From: Chloroflexota bacterium
Lineage (GTDB): Bacteria > Chloroflexota > Limnocylindria > Limnocylindrales > CSP1-4
NCBI GenBank assembly: GCA_021789355.1
Contig: JAJYJR010000001.1
Span: forward strand, 1-64,000
Length of the DNA stretch: 64,000 nucleotides
Direction: 5' to 3'
Below, one piece after another: positions 16,257 to 24,834 of the stretch. The notes beneath the pieces were generated by a model. The model ran no database searches and had not been told where the DNA came from. It saw only the letters and a list, made by a program, of their open reading frames with translations. A program made the position numbers and the translations under genes. The stretch's first letter is position 1; every line of letters begins with the position of its first letter.

Positions 16257-17102
16257 TTGAAGAAGTACTCGCTGCAGGACATATCGTGGGTGGAGGCCGA
16301 TCGGCTTCAACGGGACGCAAGCGGCGTCGTGCTCGTGCCGTTCGCGTCGATCGAAGGGCATGGCAGGCACTGTCCGCTCGGGACGGATTCGTGGATGGCG
16401 CAGGCGGTCACGGAACGGGCCGCCGAGGTCGCGCATGTCCCGTTCACGCCCCTCATCCCCGCCGGCGTCTCGCCGCAGCACCTCGACGGTCGGCCTGGCA
16501 CGCTGACGGTTCGCGAGCACATCTTCGTCGAGTATCTCCACGACGTGTGTCGAAGCCTCGTCGCGGGCGGGTGGACGAAGATCGTGCTGGTGAATGGCCA
16601 CGAGGGCAACATCCCGGCCGTGTGGAACGTGATGCGCCGGATCAAGTACGAGACGGGAGCCCTGTGCATCGGGCTGGACATCGGCGTCCTGATGAAGACC
16701 GCCCTCGATGACATCGTCGAGAACCCGCCCGAGGAACTCCCCGCCTGGCACGCGAGCGAGATCGAGACCTCGCTCATGCTCGCCGTCGACCCGGAGATGG
16801 TGAACTGGGAGCTAGCGAAGGCCGAGTATCCACACACGCCGAGCGTCGTGGCCGCATCGCGCAAGTTCAACCAGGACGCGGGGTTCTCGAAGTCGATTAG
16901 GTTCGGGAAGTACCAAGTCTACATGCCGCAGGAGAACTCCGACTACAGCGTCTCGAGCACCGTGGGGAACCCCGAGCGCGCCACCGCCGAAAAGGGCGCG
17001 CGGATGCTGGACCGGTTCGTGAGCATCGCCGTGGACCTGTGCGAGGACCTCAAGGGTCTGGACGTGAACGTGCACACCACGGCATTCGTAGATCGCATGT
17101 GA
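16257..17102 (+). CDS. Creatininase-family amidohydrolase-like protein
   Basis: 281 residues from a TTG with GGAGGAG upstream. Family metal-site motifs are present: IEGHGRHCPLGTDS (Glu, His, Asp ligands near residues 30-45), VNGHEGN (His) and HASEIETS (Glu). Creatininase-family proteins hydrolyse cyclic amides or, as MftE, cleave peptides. True creatininase activity is only one possibility. It may pair with the M24/creatinase-fold enzyme 4 kb upstream in the same operon. Confidence 0.82.
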   Translation: MKKYSLQDISWVEADRLQRDASGVVLVPFASIEGHGRHCPLGTDSWMAQAVTERAAEVAHVPFTPLIPAGVSPQHLDGRPGTLTVREHIFVEYLHDVCRSLVAGGWTKIVLVNGHEGNIPAVWNVMRRIKYETGALCIGLDIGVLMKTALDDIVENPPEELPAWHASEIETSLMLAVDPEMVNWELAKAEYPHTPSVVAASRKFNQDAGFSKSIRFGKYQVYMPQENSDYSVSSTVGNPERATAEKGARMLDRFVSIAVDLCEDLKGLDVNVHTTAFVDRM

Positions 17103-17129
17103 CGCCCGAGTGCTAGGTAGGTGCGAAGT

Positions 17130-18488
17130 GTGAGCGCCATGCTGACCGCAAGTGAACGGATCGGGCAGTTCGTCGCCACGGTCCGTCCGCACGATCTTCC
17201 CGACGACATCGTCGAGAACGTGGCCCTTCGTTTCGTCGACACGTTCGCGGTGGCCATCGCGGGCAGTGGCGAGGCGGCGTCGCGCATCACGCGTGAGTAC
17301 GTTCGGTCCGCGGGCGTATCGGGGGGATCCTCCATCTGGGGGACGAGGGAGTCGGCCTGCCCCGAAGGCGCAGCGTTGGCGAACAGCGTCGCCGGCCACG
17401 CGCTCGACTACGACGACGTCGCCTTCCCGCTCACCGGACACCCGAGCGTCGTGCTGCTCCCGGCACTGATCTCGCTGGGCGAGGCCGGGGAAGCGACCGG
17501 GGAGGACGTCGCGGCGGGCTACTACGTGGGCTACGAGGTCGCGCAGAAGGTTGGCCGTGTCATCGCCGCCACCCACTACGCGCGCGGGTGGCACTGCACG
17601 GCCACGATCGGCGTGATCGGTGCGGCGGCGGCATGCAGTCACCTGCTTCGACTCGACGCCGAAGAGTCTGCCGCCGCGATCGGGATCGCCGCGGCCCAGG
17701 TCGCCGGGGTGCGGCGCAGCTTCGGCACGATGGCGAAGCCGCTGCAGGCCGGCAACGCGGCCGCGGCCGGCGTGCGCGCGGCGCGACTGGCGGCGCTCGG
17801 CATGACCGCGCCGCTGGACGCGCTCGACGGCCCGTCTGGCTTCGTGGACGTGTACGGGGGTGGCGAGGATCTCGGAGCTGAGCTCGAACGCCTCGGCGAG
17901 AGCCCGGGTGAACTCGTCAGCAACGGCGTCTTCGTCAAGAAGTACCCGTGCTGCTACGACACCCAGCGCGCGATCGAGGCGGCGCTGGAACTCGTGCGCG
18001 AGCGGCCCATCGATCCGCAGGACATTCGCGCGGTCCGCGTGCGGGTGCACCCCACGGGCCTCACTGCGCTGATGCACTCGAGGCCGGAGACCGGGCTGGA
18101 GGGCAAGTTCAGCCTCGAGTACACCGTCTCGGCGGCGGTCCACGACCGAGCGGTCGGGCTCGGCACGTTCACGGACGACGCGGTGCGGCGACCGACGATC
18201 CAGGCGCTCCTCCGCAAGGTGGAGCGCTCGGAGGACGAGGGCGACGTCCCGCCGCATCGGGCGGTCGTCGAGGTCGCCCTGGCGGACGGAGAGCGGTGCA
18301 TCGCGCGGGTCGAGGAGCTGCCGGGGAGCCCGCAGTTACCGCTTTCGGTCGCGGAACTGGACGCGAAGGTGCGCGACTGCGCCTCCTACGCGGGACGGGG
18401 CCTCAACGCCCGAGAACTGATCGGCGTGGCGCAGGATTGGCGGCATCGTCCCATCTCGGCGCTCGTCGCGGCGGCCACGGTCCGGTGA
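17130..18488 (+). CDS. MmgE/PrpD-family protein (cluster A)
   Basis: About 452 residues spanning the whole MmgE/PrpD fold: an N-terminal helical domain with FVDTFAVAIAGSGE, the conserved NSVAGHALDYDD motif, GYYVGYEVAQKVG, RRSFGTMAKPLQAGNAA and the C-terminal domain starting near KYPCCYDTQRAI. The family includes 2-methylcitrate dehydratase and cis-aconitate/itaconate decarboxylases, that is, enzymes acting on tri- or dicarboxylates without an iron-sulfur cluster. GTG starts at 17121 and 17130 and an ATG at 17139 are all possible. Two more paralogs lie in cluster B. Confidence 0.85.
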   Translation: MSAMLTASERIGQFVATVRPHDLPDDIVENVALRFVDTFAVAIAGSGEAASRITREYVRSAGVSGGSSIWGTRESACPEGAALANSVAGHALDYDDVAFPLTGHPSVVLLPALISLGEAGEATGEDVAAGYYVGYEVAQKVGRVIAATHYARGWHCTATIGVIGAAAACSHLLRLDAEESAAAIGIAAAQVAGVRRSFGTMAKPLQAGNAAAAGVRAARLAALGMTAPLDALDGPSGFVDVYGGGEDLGAELERLGESPGELVSNGVFVKKYPCCYDTQRAIEAALELVRERPIDPQDIRAVRVRVHPTGLTALMHSRPETGLEGKFSLEYTVSAAVHDRAVGLGTFTDDAVRRPTIQALLRKVERSEDEGDVPPHRAVVEVALADGERCIARVEELPGSPQLPLSVAELDAKVRDCASYAGRGLNARELIGVAQDWRHRPISALVAAATVR

Positions 18489-18672
18489 GCGGGATGGGAG
18501 GCGGTCGGCGCGGGCCGCTGGGCCGTGGCAGTCGGGCGCCCCGGGACGACCCTAGGGAACGAAGGGCGTTGTGGCCCGGACGCGAGCGGAATCGGCGCGG
18601 GCGGCCGGGGCGGTGGGTGGGACGATGCCCAGCCGGGACGGCTGACGAAGTAGGCGAGGACGGGCGGTCGGG

Positions 18673-19686
18673 GTGAGCGAACAGGTGGGTTGGGCAATCG
18701 TCGGGACGGGGCGGCACGCCGATACGCGGATGGCACCCGCCCTCCGACGAGCGTCGCGCGGCCGTCTCGTCGCCGTCTTCAGCCGTGACCTCGGCCGAGC
18801 CCACGAGTTCGCGGCGAGGCACGGCGCCGACGCGGGGTACGCGTCCTACGAGCGGCTCCTCGACGATCCAGGGGTCGACGTCGTGTACGTGTCGACCCCT
18901 CACGCCCTTCATCACGACTTCGTGCTCGGCGCGGCGAAAGCGGGCAAGCACGTGCTCTGTGAGAAGCCGCTGGCGCTGACGGTCAGCGATGCCAGGGAGA
19001 TGCTCGATGCCTGCCGCGTGTCGGGCGTGCGGCTCGGGGTGTGCTTCCAGAACCGCTTTCATCCGGCGCACGTGGAGACGAGGCGCCTCGTGGCTGAGGG
19101 CCGGGTCGGGCAGGTCCAGATGGCGCGCGCGCAGTACAGCCGCCACGGCCTTGAGCCGTTGTCCGGTTGGCGAGCAGACGCGACGATCGGTGGCGCGGGG
19201 AGCCTGATGGGACTCGGCCTCCACGCTCTCGATCTCGTGCGGTATGTGTCGGGCGAGGAGTTCGCGGAAGTCACCGCGCTGATGGATTCCGATCCCGCGT
19301 CCGGCGTCCTCGACGAGGAAGTCGCACTGCTCGTGCGACTCGGCAACGGCGGGTTTGCCTTCGTCAACGCGAACCGGGACATGCCCTGGGCGACGAACGA
19401 GCTCGCGATCGAGGGTTATCGCGCGCGGGTGCGCACGAGCAACACCGTCGGGACGATGCTCCGCGGCAGCCTCGAGGTGGAGACCGAGAACGCGTCGGCC
19501 AAGTTCGAGTACTCGGACCCGGACCCAGCCACTGCGCTGTACGCGGCGATGGTCGACGACTTCTGCGACGCCGTCGTCGATGGGCGCGAGCCGAGGGCGA
19601 CCGGCAGCGACGGGCTTGCGATGGTGCGGCTGACCGAGGCGATCCTGCGATCCGTCACCGAGTCGCGCACGGTTCGGTTGCAGTAG
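18673..19686 (+). CDS. Gfo/Idh/MocA-family oxidoreductase, second copy
   Basis: 337 residues from a GTG. It begins WAIVGTGRHADTRMAPAL (dinucleotide-binding loop), has the family hallmark CEKPLAL near residue 98 and the C-terminal substrate domain with GLGLHALDLVRYV. It shares the unusual GRHA loop with the protein at 12860-13879, so the two are related within the cluster and may act on successive or similar substrates. It is separated from the PrpD-type gene by 184 bp without a visible signal and lies 62 bp before tcuA. Confidence 0.8.
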   Translation: MSEQVGWAIVGTGRHADTRMAPALRRASRGRLVAVFSRDLGRAHEFAARHGADAGYASYERLLDDPGVDVVYVSTPHALHHDFVLGAAKAGKHVLCEKPLALTVSDAREMLDACRVSGVRLGVCFQNRFHPAHVETRRLVAEGRVGQVQMARAQYSRHGLEPLSGWRADATIGGAGSLMGLGLHALDLVRYVSGEEFAEVTALMDSDPASGVLDEEVALLVRLGNGGFAFVNANRDMPWATNELAIEGYRARVRTSNTVGTMLRGSLEVETENASAKFEYSDPDPATALYAAMVDDFCDAVVDGREPRATGSDGLAMVRLTEAILRSVTESRTVRLQ

Positions 19687-19748
19687 GTGTCGGGACGGAC
19701 GCGCCAAGGCCGAGCGGCGGCATACCCCGAGCCCGCACCGCTCACGCG

Positions 19749-21125
19749 ATGAGACCCGACGTCGTCGTCGTCGGCTCCGGAAACGCCGCCATCAGCGCCG
19801 CCATCAGCGCTCGGCGGGAGGGCGCGCGCGTGCTCGTCCTCGAGCGCGCCCCCGTCGAGTTCCGCGGCGGGAACACGCGGCACACGCGCGACATCCGGCA
19901 CGCGCACGCGACCAGCCTTCCGAGCGCGCCGGGCGTGTACGCCGAAGACGAGTTCCTGGCGGATCTCGAGAGCGTCAGCGACGGGACGCAGGACCGCTCG
20001 TTCGCCCGGCTCGTCGTCGAGGAGTCGGCCGCCCTCCCGGCCTGGATGGAGCGCCACGGCGTGCGCTGGCAGCCGCAGCTGCGCGGGGCGCTCCACCTCT
20101 CGCGCACGAACTCGTTCTTCCTCGGCGGCGGCAAGGCCCTGCTGAACGCCTATCACGAGGCCGCGGCGGCGCTCGGCGTCGAGGTCGCGTACGACACCTG
20201 CGTGGAGGGTGTGGAGCCGCTCGACGGGAAGGTGCGGATCCGGGTCCGGGGCGCGCCCGATGCGACGCTCGAGGCTCCGGCGGTCGTCGTTGCGGCGGGT
20301 GGCTTCGAGGCGAACCTCGACTGGCTGCGCCGCTACTGGGGGGACGCGGTCGACAACTACATCGTCCGAGGCAGCCCGTACAACGACGGCACCATCCTAG
20401 CGAACCTGCTGAGCTTGGGCGCCGCGAGCGTCGGCGATCCGAAGGGGTTCCACGCCGTGGCGGTCGACGCGCGGTCGCCGAAGTACGACGGCGGGATCGT
20501 GACGCGCGTCGACGCGACGCCCTACGGGGTCGCCGTAAATGCCGACGGCCGGCGCTTCTACGACGAGGGCGAGGACCTGTGGCCGAAGCGCTACGCGAGC
20601 TGGGGCAGGCTCATCGCCGAGCAGCCCGGGCAGGCGGCATATGCGCTATTCGACAGCGCCGTCCGGGGCCTCTTCATCCCGTCGGTCTTCCCGGCGGTCG
20701 TGGCCGACACCCTCCCCGACCTCGCGCGTGCCCTGCGCCTCGACCCGGCCCGGGTCTCCGGAACCGTCGACGAGTTCAACGGCCACCTCGATCACGGCGG
20801 TCGGTTCGACCCGGGCGTCCTCGACGGCGTCTCGACGCAGGGTCTCCATCCCGCGAAGTCGAACTGGGCCGTGCCCATCAGCCGGCCTCCGTTCGGGGCG
20901 TACCCACTCCGACCCGGGATCACGTTCACGTACATGGGCGTGAAGGTGGACCTGACGTGCCGCGTCCTGAAGCCGGATGGGAGCGCGCTCCCAGGGATCT
21001 TCGCGGCGGGTGAGCTCATGGCGGGCAACGTGCTGACGAAGGGCTATCTAGCGGGTCTCGGACTGACGATCGGGACCGTGTCCGGAATTCGGGCGGGCAG
21101 GGAGGCCGCACGACATGCTCGATGA
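19749..21125 (+). CDS. tcuA: FAD-dependent tricarballylate dehydrogenase (TcuA-like)
   Basis: 458 residues. FAD-binding Rossmann start DVVVVGSGNAAISAAISA, then the flavocytochrome/fumarate-reductase-type core: GGNTRHTRDIRHAH, GGGKALLNAYHEAAA, AAGGFEANLDWLRRYWG, ending GNVLTKGYLAGLGLTIGTV. TcuA oxidises tricarballylate to cis-aconitate. The start at 19749 is chosen because the longer upstream frame is shadow of the Gfo/Idh gene. It overlaps tcuB by 11 bp, the usual tcuAB pairing. No tcuR (LysR) or tcuC (MFS) is present; a GntR regulator and an ABC importer may take those roles. Confidence 0.85.
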   Translation: MRPDVVVVGSGNAAISAAISARREGARVLVLERAPVEFRGGNTRHTRDIRHAHATSLPSAPGVYAEDEFLADLESVSDGTQDRSFARLVVEESAALPAWMERHGVRWQPQLRGALHLSRTNSFFLGGGKALLNAYHEAAAALGVEVAYDTCVEGVEPLDGKVRIRVRGAPDATLEAPAVVVAAGGFEANLDWLRRYWGDAVDNYIVRGSPYNDGTILANLLSLGAASVGDPKGFHAVAVDARSPKYDGGIVTRVDATPYGVAVNADGRRFYDEGEDLWPKRYASWGRLIAEQPGQAAYALFDSAVRGLFIPSVFPAVVADTLPDLARALRLDPARVSGTVDEFNGHLDHGGRFDPGVLDGVSTQGLHPAKSNWAVPISRPPFGAYPLRPGITFTYMGVKVDLTCRVLKPDGSALPGIFAAGELMAGNVLTKGYLAGLGLTIGTVSGIRAGREAARHAR

Positions 21126-22272
21126 GCTGCTGAAGGATGCGCAACACCAGCTCGAGGTGTGCAACGCGTGCCGCTACTGCGAGGGCTACTGCGCAGTGTT
21201 CCCGGCGCTCGAGCGGCGCACCAGCTTCGAACGGGACGCCGTCGCGTACATCGCGAACCTCTGCCACGACTGCCACGACTGCTACTACGCCTGCCCGTAC
21301 GCACCGCCGCACGAGTTCGGCATCGACCTCCCGCGGGTCCTCGCCGACGTGCGCGTCGCGACGTACGCCGAGGCCACGCCCGTTGGCGCGCTCCGCGCCG
21401 CCCGGAACGTCGTGCGCCAAGACCTCAGCCTGACCCTCCTCGGCGGGCTGCTCGTGCTCGTGGTGACGCTGCTCGTGTCCGGATCTGCCATGTTCGCGCC
21501 GCAGACTGGGCCCGGCGCTTTCTACCGGGTGATCCCCTGGGCGCTGATGGTCGTCCCCGGGCTCCTGCTCGGGCTGTGGGTCGCCGTCTCGCTCGCGATC
21601 GGCGGCTTCCGATTCTACCGGGCGACGGGCGCGACTCCAGACAAGTGGGTGGACGTCCGTGCGCTCGGCGGGGCGACGTGGGAGGCGCTGACCCTGCGCT
21701 GGCTGGGCGGCGGAGGAGACGGCTGCCGCTATCCGACATCGCGCGTCTCGAACGCGCGCGTCTATCTCCACACCCTCGTGTTCGGCGGGTTCGCGCTGAC
21801 GTTCCTGTCGACCGTCATCGCGGCCCTCGAGCAGGACATCCTCGACCAGCTGCCGCCCTACCCGGTCGTCAGCGCGCCCGTGATCACGGGTTCCGTCGGC
21901 GGCCTGGCGATGATCGCCGGGTGCGGCGGGCTGCTCGTGCTGAAGGCAAAGGCCAACCGCCGCACGGGCAGTAAGGAGATGCGCGGGCTCGACGTCGCGT
22001 TCCTCGCCAACCTCGGGTTCGCCTCGCTCACCGGGATGTCGCTCCTCGCATTCCGGGACACGAGCGTCATGGGCATCCTACTCGTCGCGCACTTCGCCAC
22101 GCTCGGCACGCTCTACATCACGGCGCCGTACACCAAGTTCGCGCACTTCGTGTACCGGTACGCGGCGCTCGTCCGCAACCGGATCGAGACCGAACGCGAA
22201 CAGGTCGAGCCCGAGACGGCGGCGCACGGGGACATCGGGCCCGGAGAGAGGTCGGCGTCGGTCCGGGCATAG
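21115..22272 (+). CDS. tcuB: Tricarballylate utilisation iron-sulfur/membrane protein (TcuB-like)
   Basis: 385 residues. The N-terminus has two cysteine clusters for 4Fe-4S centres: CNACRYCEGYC near residues 16-26 and CHDCHDCYYACPY near 47-60. At least five transmembrane helices follow. TcuB passes electrons from reduced TcuA flavin to the membrane quinone pool. The overlap with tcuA indicates coupled expression. The last 25 residues are charged and cytoplasmic. This gene ends cluster A; a strong dyad lies 80 bp downstream. Confidence 0.87.
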   Translation: MLDELLKDAQHQLEVCNACRYCEGYCAVFPALERRTSFERDAVAYIANLCHDCHDCYYACPYAPPHEFGIDLPRVLADVRVATYAEATPVGALRAARNVVRQDLSLTLLGGLLVLVVTLLVSGSAMFAPQTGPGAFYRVIPWALMVVPGLLLGLWVAVSLAIGGFRFYRATGATPDKWVDVRALGGATWEALTLRWLGGGGDGCRYPTSRVSNARVYLHTLVFGGFALTFLSTVIAALEQDILDQLPPYPVVSAPVITGSVGGLAMIAGCGGLLVLKAKANRRTGSKEMRGLDVAFLANLGFASLTGMSLLAFRDTSVMGILLVAHFATLGTLYITAPYTKFAHFVYRYAALVRNRIETEREQVEPETAAHGDIGPGERSASVRA

Positions 22273-22339
22273 GGAGGTCTCGGGGTCACTACATGGGTAG
22301 TTCACCTGCTGGAGATCCGCGCTTGACAACGGCGCCATA

Positions 22340-22376
22340 CTTGGTCCCAAGGTTGGCGCCGAATGTGGCGCCAACC
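22340..22376. promoter_or_regulatory. Tandem dyads between clusters A and B
   Basis: CTTGG-TC-CCAAG (22340-22351) is followed directly by a perfect 10-bp inverted repeat GGTTGGCGCC / GGCGCCAACC with a 6-bp spacer (22351-22376). GGCGCC also occurs at 22331. A TTGACA hexamer is at 22323-22328. There is no T-tract, so an operator for the downstream GntR-type regulator is more likely than an intrinsic terminator, though an mRNA hairpin after tcuB is possible. Confidence 0.5.
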
Positions 22377-22589
22377 ATCTCCACAGCGTTTCGTCCTCAT
22401 CAGTGTCGACGGCAGCCCATGTTGCGTTGCCGGTTGGCGGCGGTCGGAGAGCAGAGACGGAGGTGGCCCCCAGTCCGGTTGCCCGGGTTTCGCCAGCGCC
22501 GGCCGGCGGCCCGCCGAGATCGTTCGGGGCGGCGGGGCGCGTGGGTCGCGCAGGTAGAAGAGTCCACTACCGACAGGCTTGGCAGAACA

Positions 22590-23297
22590 ATGGTGGTACC
22601 GAGCTTGAGAGGCTCGCTGAACGAGATCACGTACGCACAGGTACGTGATCGCATACTCACAGGAAGGCTCATGCCGGGAGAGCGGCTCGTGGAAGCTGAT
22701 CTCGTCTCGGCGCTTCGGGTCAGTCGCGCGTCAGTGCGAGCCGCTCTGACACGGCTTGCCCATGACGGCCTCGTCGAAAAGCAGCCGAATCGAGGCGCGC
22801 GCGTACGGCTCATCGGTGAAGCCGAGGCGATCGAGATCACCGAAGCGCGCTCAGTAGTCGAAGCTCTCGCTTGCCACTACGCGGCGATCAGGGCGACTGA
22901 TGCGGAACTCTCTGAGCTGTCGGCGCAACTGCGACTGCTTGATCGACTGTTCGCGGATCAGGACCTCTTGGCCTATTCCGATGCAAACAGCCGTCTGCAC
23001 ACCCTCATTCTGGGTGCTTCGCACCACACCACGGCGCAGCGGCTCGCCTCAGCGCTGCAGGGCCAAACGGTGCGTTTCCAGTACCGGACGATCCTGCTGC
23101 CAGGGCGAGCACAACAGTCGTTTGGGGAACACCAGGCGATTGTAACTTCAATCATCGCGCACAACCCCGAGGCCGCTGAAACAGCCATGCGGACTCACTT
23201 GTGGAACTTGGCCATGAGGCTCTCGGAGAAGATGGGAATGCGTGCTGACGTGGAGCCTTCCCTTCCGGAGTATGCGCTGAGCGAGATGCTCGAGTAG
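22590..23297 (+). CDS. GntR/FadR-subfamily regulator of cluster B
   Basis: 235 residues from the ATG at 22590; the longer frame upstream is intergenic shadow. Winged helix: TYAQVRDRILTGRLMPGERL, then DLVSALRVSRASVRAALTRL (recognition helix) and GLVEKQPNRGARVR. The helical FCD effector domain contains NSRLHTLIL and FGEHQAIVTSI, typical ligand/metal histidine positions. There is no good Shine-Dalgarno before the ATG, which may mean leaderless or weak translation. It lies directly before the cluster B transporter in the same direction and probably controls it; dyads flank and overlap its 5' end. Confidence 0.85.
   Translation: MVVPSLRGSLNEITYAQVRDRILTGRLMPGERLVEADLVSALRVSRASVRAALTRLAHDGLVEKQPNRGARVRLIGEAEAIEITEARSVVEALACHYAAIRATDAELSELSAQLRLLDRLFADQDLLAYSDANSRLHTLILGASHHTTAQRLASALQGQTVRFQYRTILLPGRAQQSFGEHQAIVTSIIAHNPEAAETAMRTHLWNLAMRLSEKMGMRADVEPSLPEYALSEMLE
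22625..22650. repeat. Perfect inverted repeat inside the GntR coding start
   Basis: GATCACGTAC and GTACGTGATC, 10-bp arms with a 6-bp spacer, lie 35 bp inside the gene, across the codons for EITYAQVRD. The geometry is identical to the 10-6-10 dyad at 22351-22376, but the sequence differs. It could be an internal operator for autorepression or a hairpin affecting translation. Confidence 0.5.
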
Positions 23298-23361
23298 ATG
23301 TCGCTGTCGGCCCCGGTGCGACGGCGTGGATCATGCCGGAGCTTGAAGCGTGTTACTAGGT

Positions 23362-23379
23362 CCGCCCAATGGTGGGCGG
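23362..23379. promoter_or_regulatory. Dyad upstream of cluster B transporter
   Basis: CCGCCC-AATGGT-GGGCGG is a perfect 6-6-6 inverted repeat in the 197-bp gap between the GntR gene and the binding-protein gene. It could be an operator or a weak hairpin; no T-tract follows. Confidence 0.35.
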
Positions 23380-23494
23380 CAAGTAGGCAGTTGGAGGGTG
23401 TGCAAGGGCAGAACCTTCTTCATCGGCGCGCTTGGTCTGCAGATCCCAAGTGGTTCCAACCATGACGTCTCTCTGAGAACTCGGAGGAGCAACA

Positions 23495-24694
23495 GTGGAG
23501 TTATCACGGTGGCACCGCCGACAACTAATGTCGAGTCGGCCAAGGCTTGTTGCCGCCATCACAGGCTGCGTCCTGGTTGCCGCGTGCTCAAGTAGCGCCG
23601 CGCCGTCCGCGGCGGACACCGTCGCAGGTGCCGCCTCGTCCCAGGGCGCATCATCATCCTCATCCGCCGGCGTCCCCCCTGACTTGGCTCAAGCCTGGCA
23701 GTTCATGCAGCAACAGATGCCGGGCGTGCCGTTGAGCCTTCTCGAGGCGGCGCAGAAGGAAGGGACGGTGATGGTCTACGCGGGGACGTGGACGAGCGCA
23801 CAGAATGCTCTCGATGCCGGCTTCGAGAAGGTCTTCCCGTTCGTGAAGGTCCAGCTCTACACGGCGGATACCGGGCAGAGGGACGCTCGCTTCCTGGCGG
23901 AGGAGAAAGCAGGCAAACACATCGCTGACGTGATCCAAGAGACTGACGTCGGAACCCTCGAGTCCTTTGTGAAGCAGGGTCTCGTGGCGAACTACACGAT
24001 CAGCAGCTCCGGTGACTATCAGAAGAGCCTGGAAGATCCTGGGTACGCATACCCGCTCCGCGTGGCAATGGTCGGCATCGCGTGGAACACCAACTTGGTG
24101 AGCGCGGCAGAGGCACAGGCCCTCAACACCTGGCAGGGCGTGACAGATCCAACCTGGAAGGGTCGCGCGGGTATCGTCGATCCGGCGGCTGGAGGCGTCG
24201 CATACCTTCCGTGGTATGCGTGGGACAAGCTGTACGGGCAGTCATTTATCCAGAAGGTCACGGGCAACAAGCCACAGGTATTCTCTGCGATCAACCCGGC
24301 GGCGGCCTCTTTGGCCTCCGGCAGCATTTCTGTCCTTCTGAACGCGAGTGAGACCGGGCTCCTGCCGCTCCAGGCGAAGGGGGCACCCATCCAGTGGTCA
24401 CTTCCGTCGCCGGGAGTTGGGCCGGCGACCCTGCAGGCGGTTGCGGCAAACGCCCCCGATCCGAGCGCTGCCCGGTTGTTCCAGGAGTACACGTTCAGCG
24501 CAGCGGGATACCCGCTCTGGCAGAAGGATGGTGGAGCGCCTTCTCGGCTGAACTACCAGGATCAGCGGCCGATAGCCAAGCAGAGCTGGTACCACATGCC
24601 CACCACGATGTTCTCGTACGACGCGGCTGCAGCGACCGCAGCTCAGCCCCAGATCGTCAATCTCGTTCACAGTGCGCTTGGCGTAGCGAAGTAG
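23495..24694 (+). CDS. Extracellular solute-binding lipoprotein, AfuA-like (cluster B)
   Basis: 399 residues from a GTG with GGAGGAG 6 nt upstream. A signal peptide with lipobox (VLVAAC, cysteine near residue 30) is followed by a Ser/Ala-rich linker and a type 2 periplasmic binding fold (MVYAGTWTSAQNAL, DVIQETDVGTLESF, GRAGIVDPAAGGVAY). It is a paralog of the cluster A binding protein in architecture, but the sequences are far apart, so the ligands may differ. A long stem-loop directly after it separates it from the permease gene, as in operons that make binding protein in excess. Confidence 0.85.
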   Translation: MELSRWHRRQLMSSRPRLVAAITGCVLVAACSSSAAPSAADTVAGAASSQGASSSSSAGVPPDLAQAWQFMQQQMPGVPLSLLEAAQKEGTVMVYAGTWTSAQNALDAGFEKVFPFVKVQLYTADTGQRDARFLAEEKAGKHIADVIQETDVGTLESFVKQGLVANYTISSSGDYQKSLEDPGYAYPLRVAMVGIAWNTNLVSAAEAQALNTWQGVTDPTWKGRAGIVDPAAGGVAYLPWYAWDKLYGQSFIQKVTGNKPQVFSAINPAAASLASGSISVLLNASETGLLPLQAKGAPIQWSLPSPGVGPATLQAVAANAPDPSAARLFQEYTFSAAGYPLWQKDGGAPSRLNYQDQRPIAKQSWYHMPTTMFSYDAAAATAAQPQIVNLVHSALGVAK

Positions 24695-24700
24695 GCGAGA

Positions 24701-24750
24701 CGCCCGTGGTGGCCCGGTGCGCCTCCGCGCGCACCGGGCCACCACGGGCG
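24701..24750. terminator. Long perfect stem-loop after binding-protein gene
   Basis: Two perfectly complementary 22-bp arms (24701-24722 and 24729-24750) enclose a 6-nt loop CTCCGC. The stem is very GC-rich. It starts 7 bp after the stop codon of the binding protein and precedes the permease by 85 bp. No T-tract follows, so it is either a partial or factor-dependent terminator or a 3'-end stabiliser that raises the ratio of binding protein to permease. Confidence 0.7.
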
Positions 24751-24834
24751 ACTTAAGCGCGGATCCCCAAGCTAGGCCTCAAGCCGAGCGGGACGAACGG
24801 ACGGGGAAGTCGGACACGGCGTCGGAGCACTGAA

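Noticed and set aside
19167..19748. N-terminal extension of the TcuA frame
   Set aside because: It overlaps the Gfo/Idh gene and is Arg-rich; the FAD motif starts two residues after the ATG at 19749.
22293..22589. Extended N-terminus of the cluster B GntR regulator
   Set aside because: The added 99 residues are basic, low-complexity intergenic translation crossing perfect dyads; the winged helix starts shortly after the ATG at 22590.
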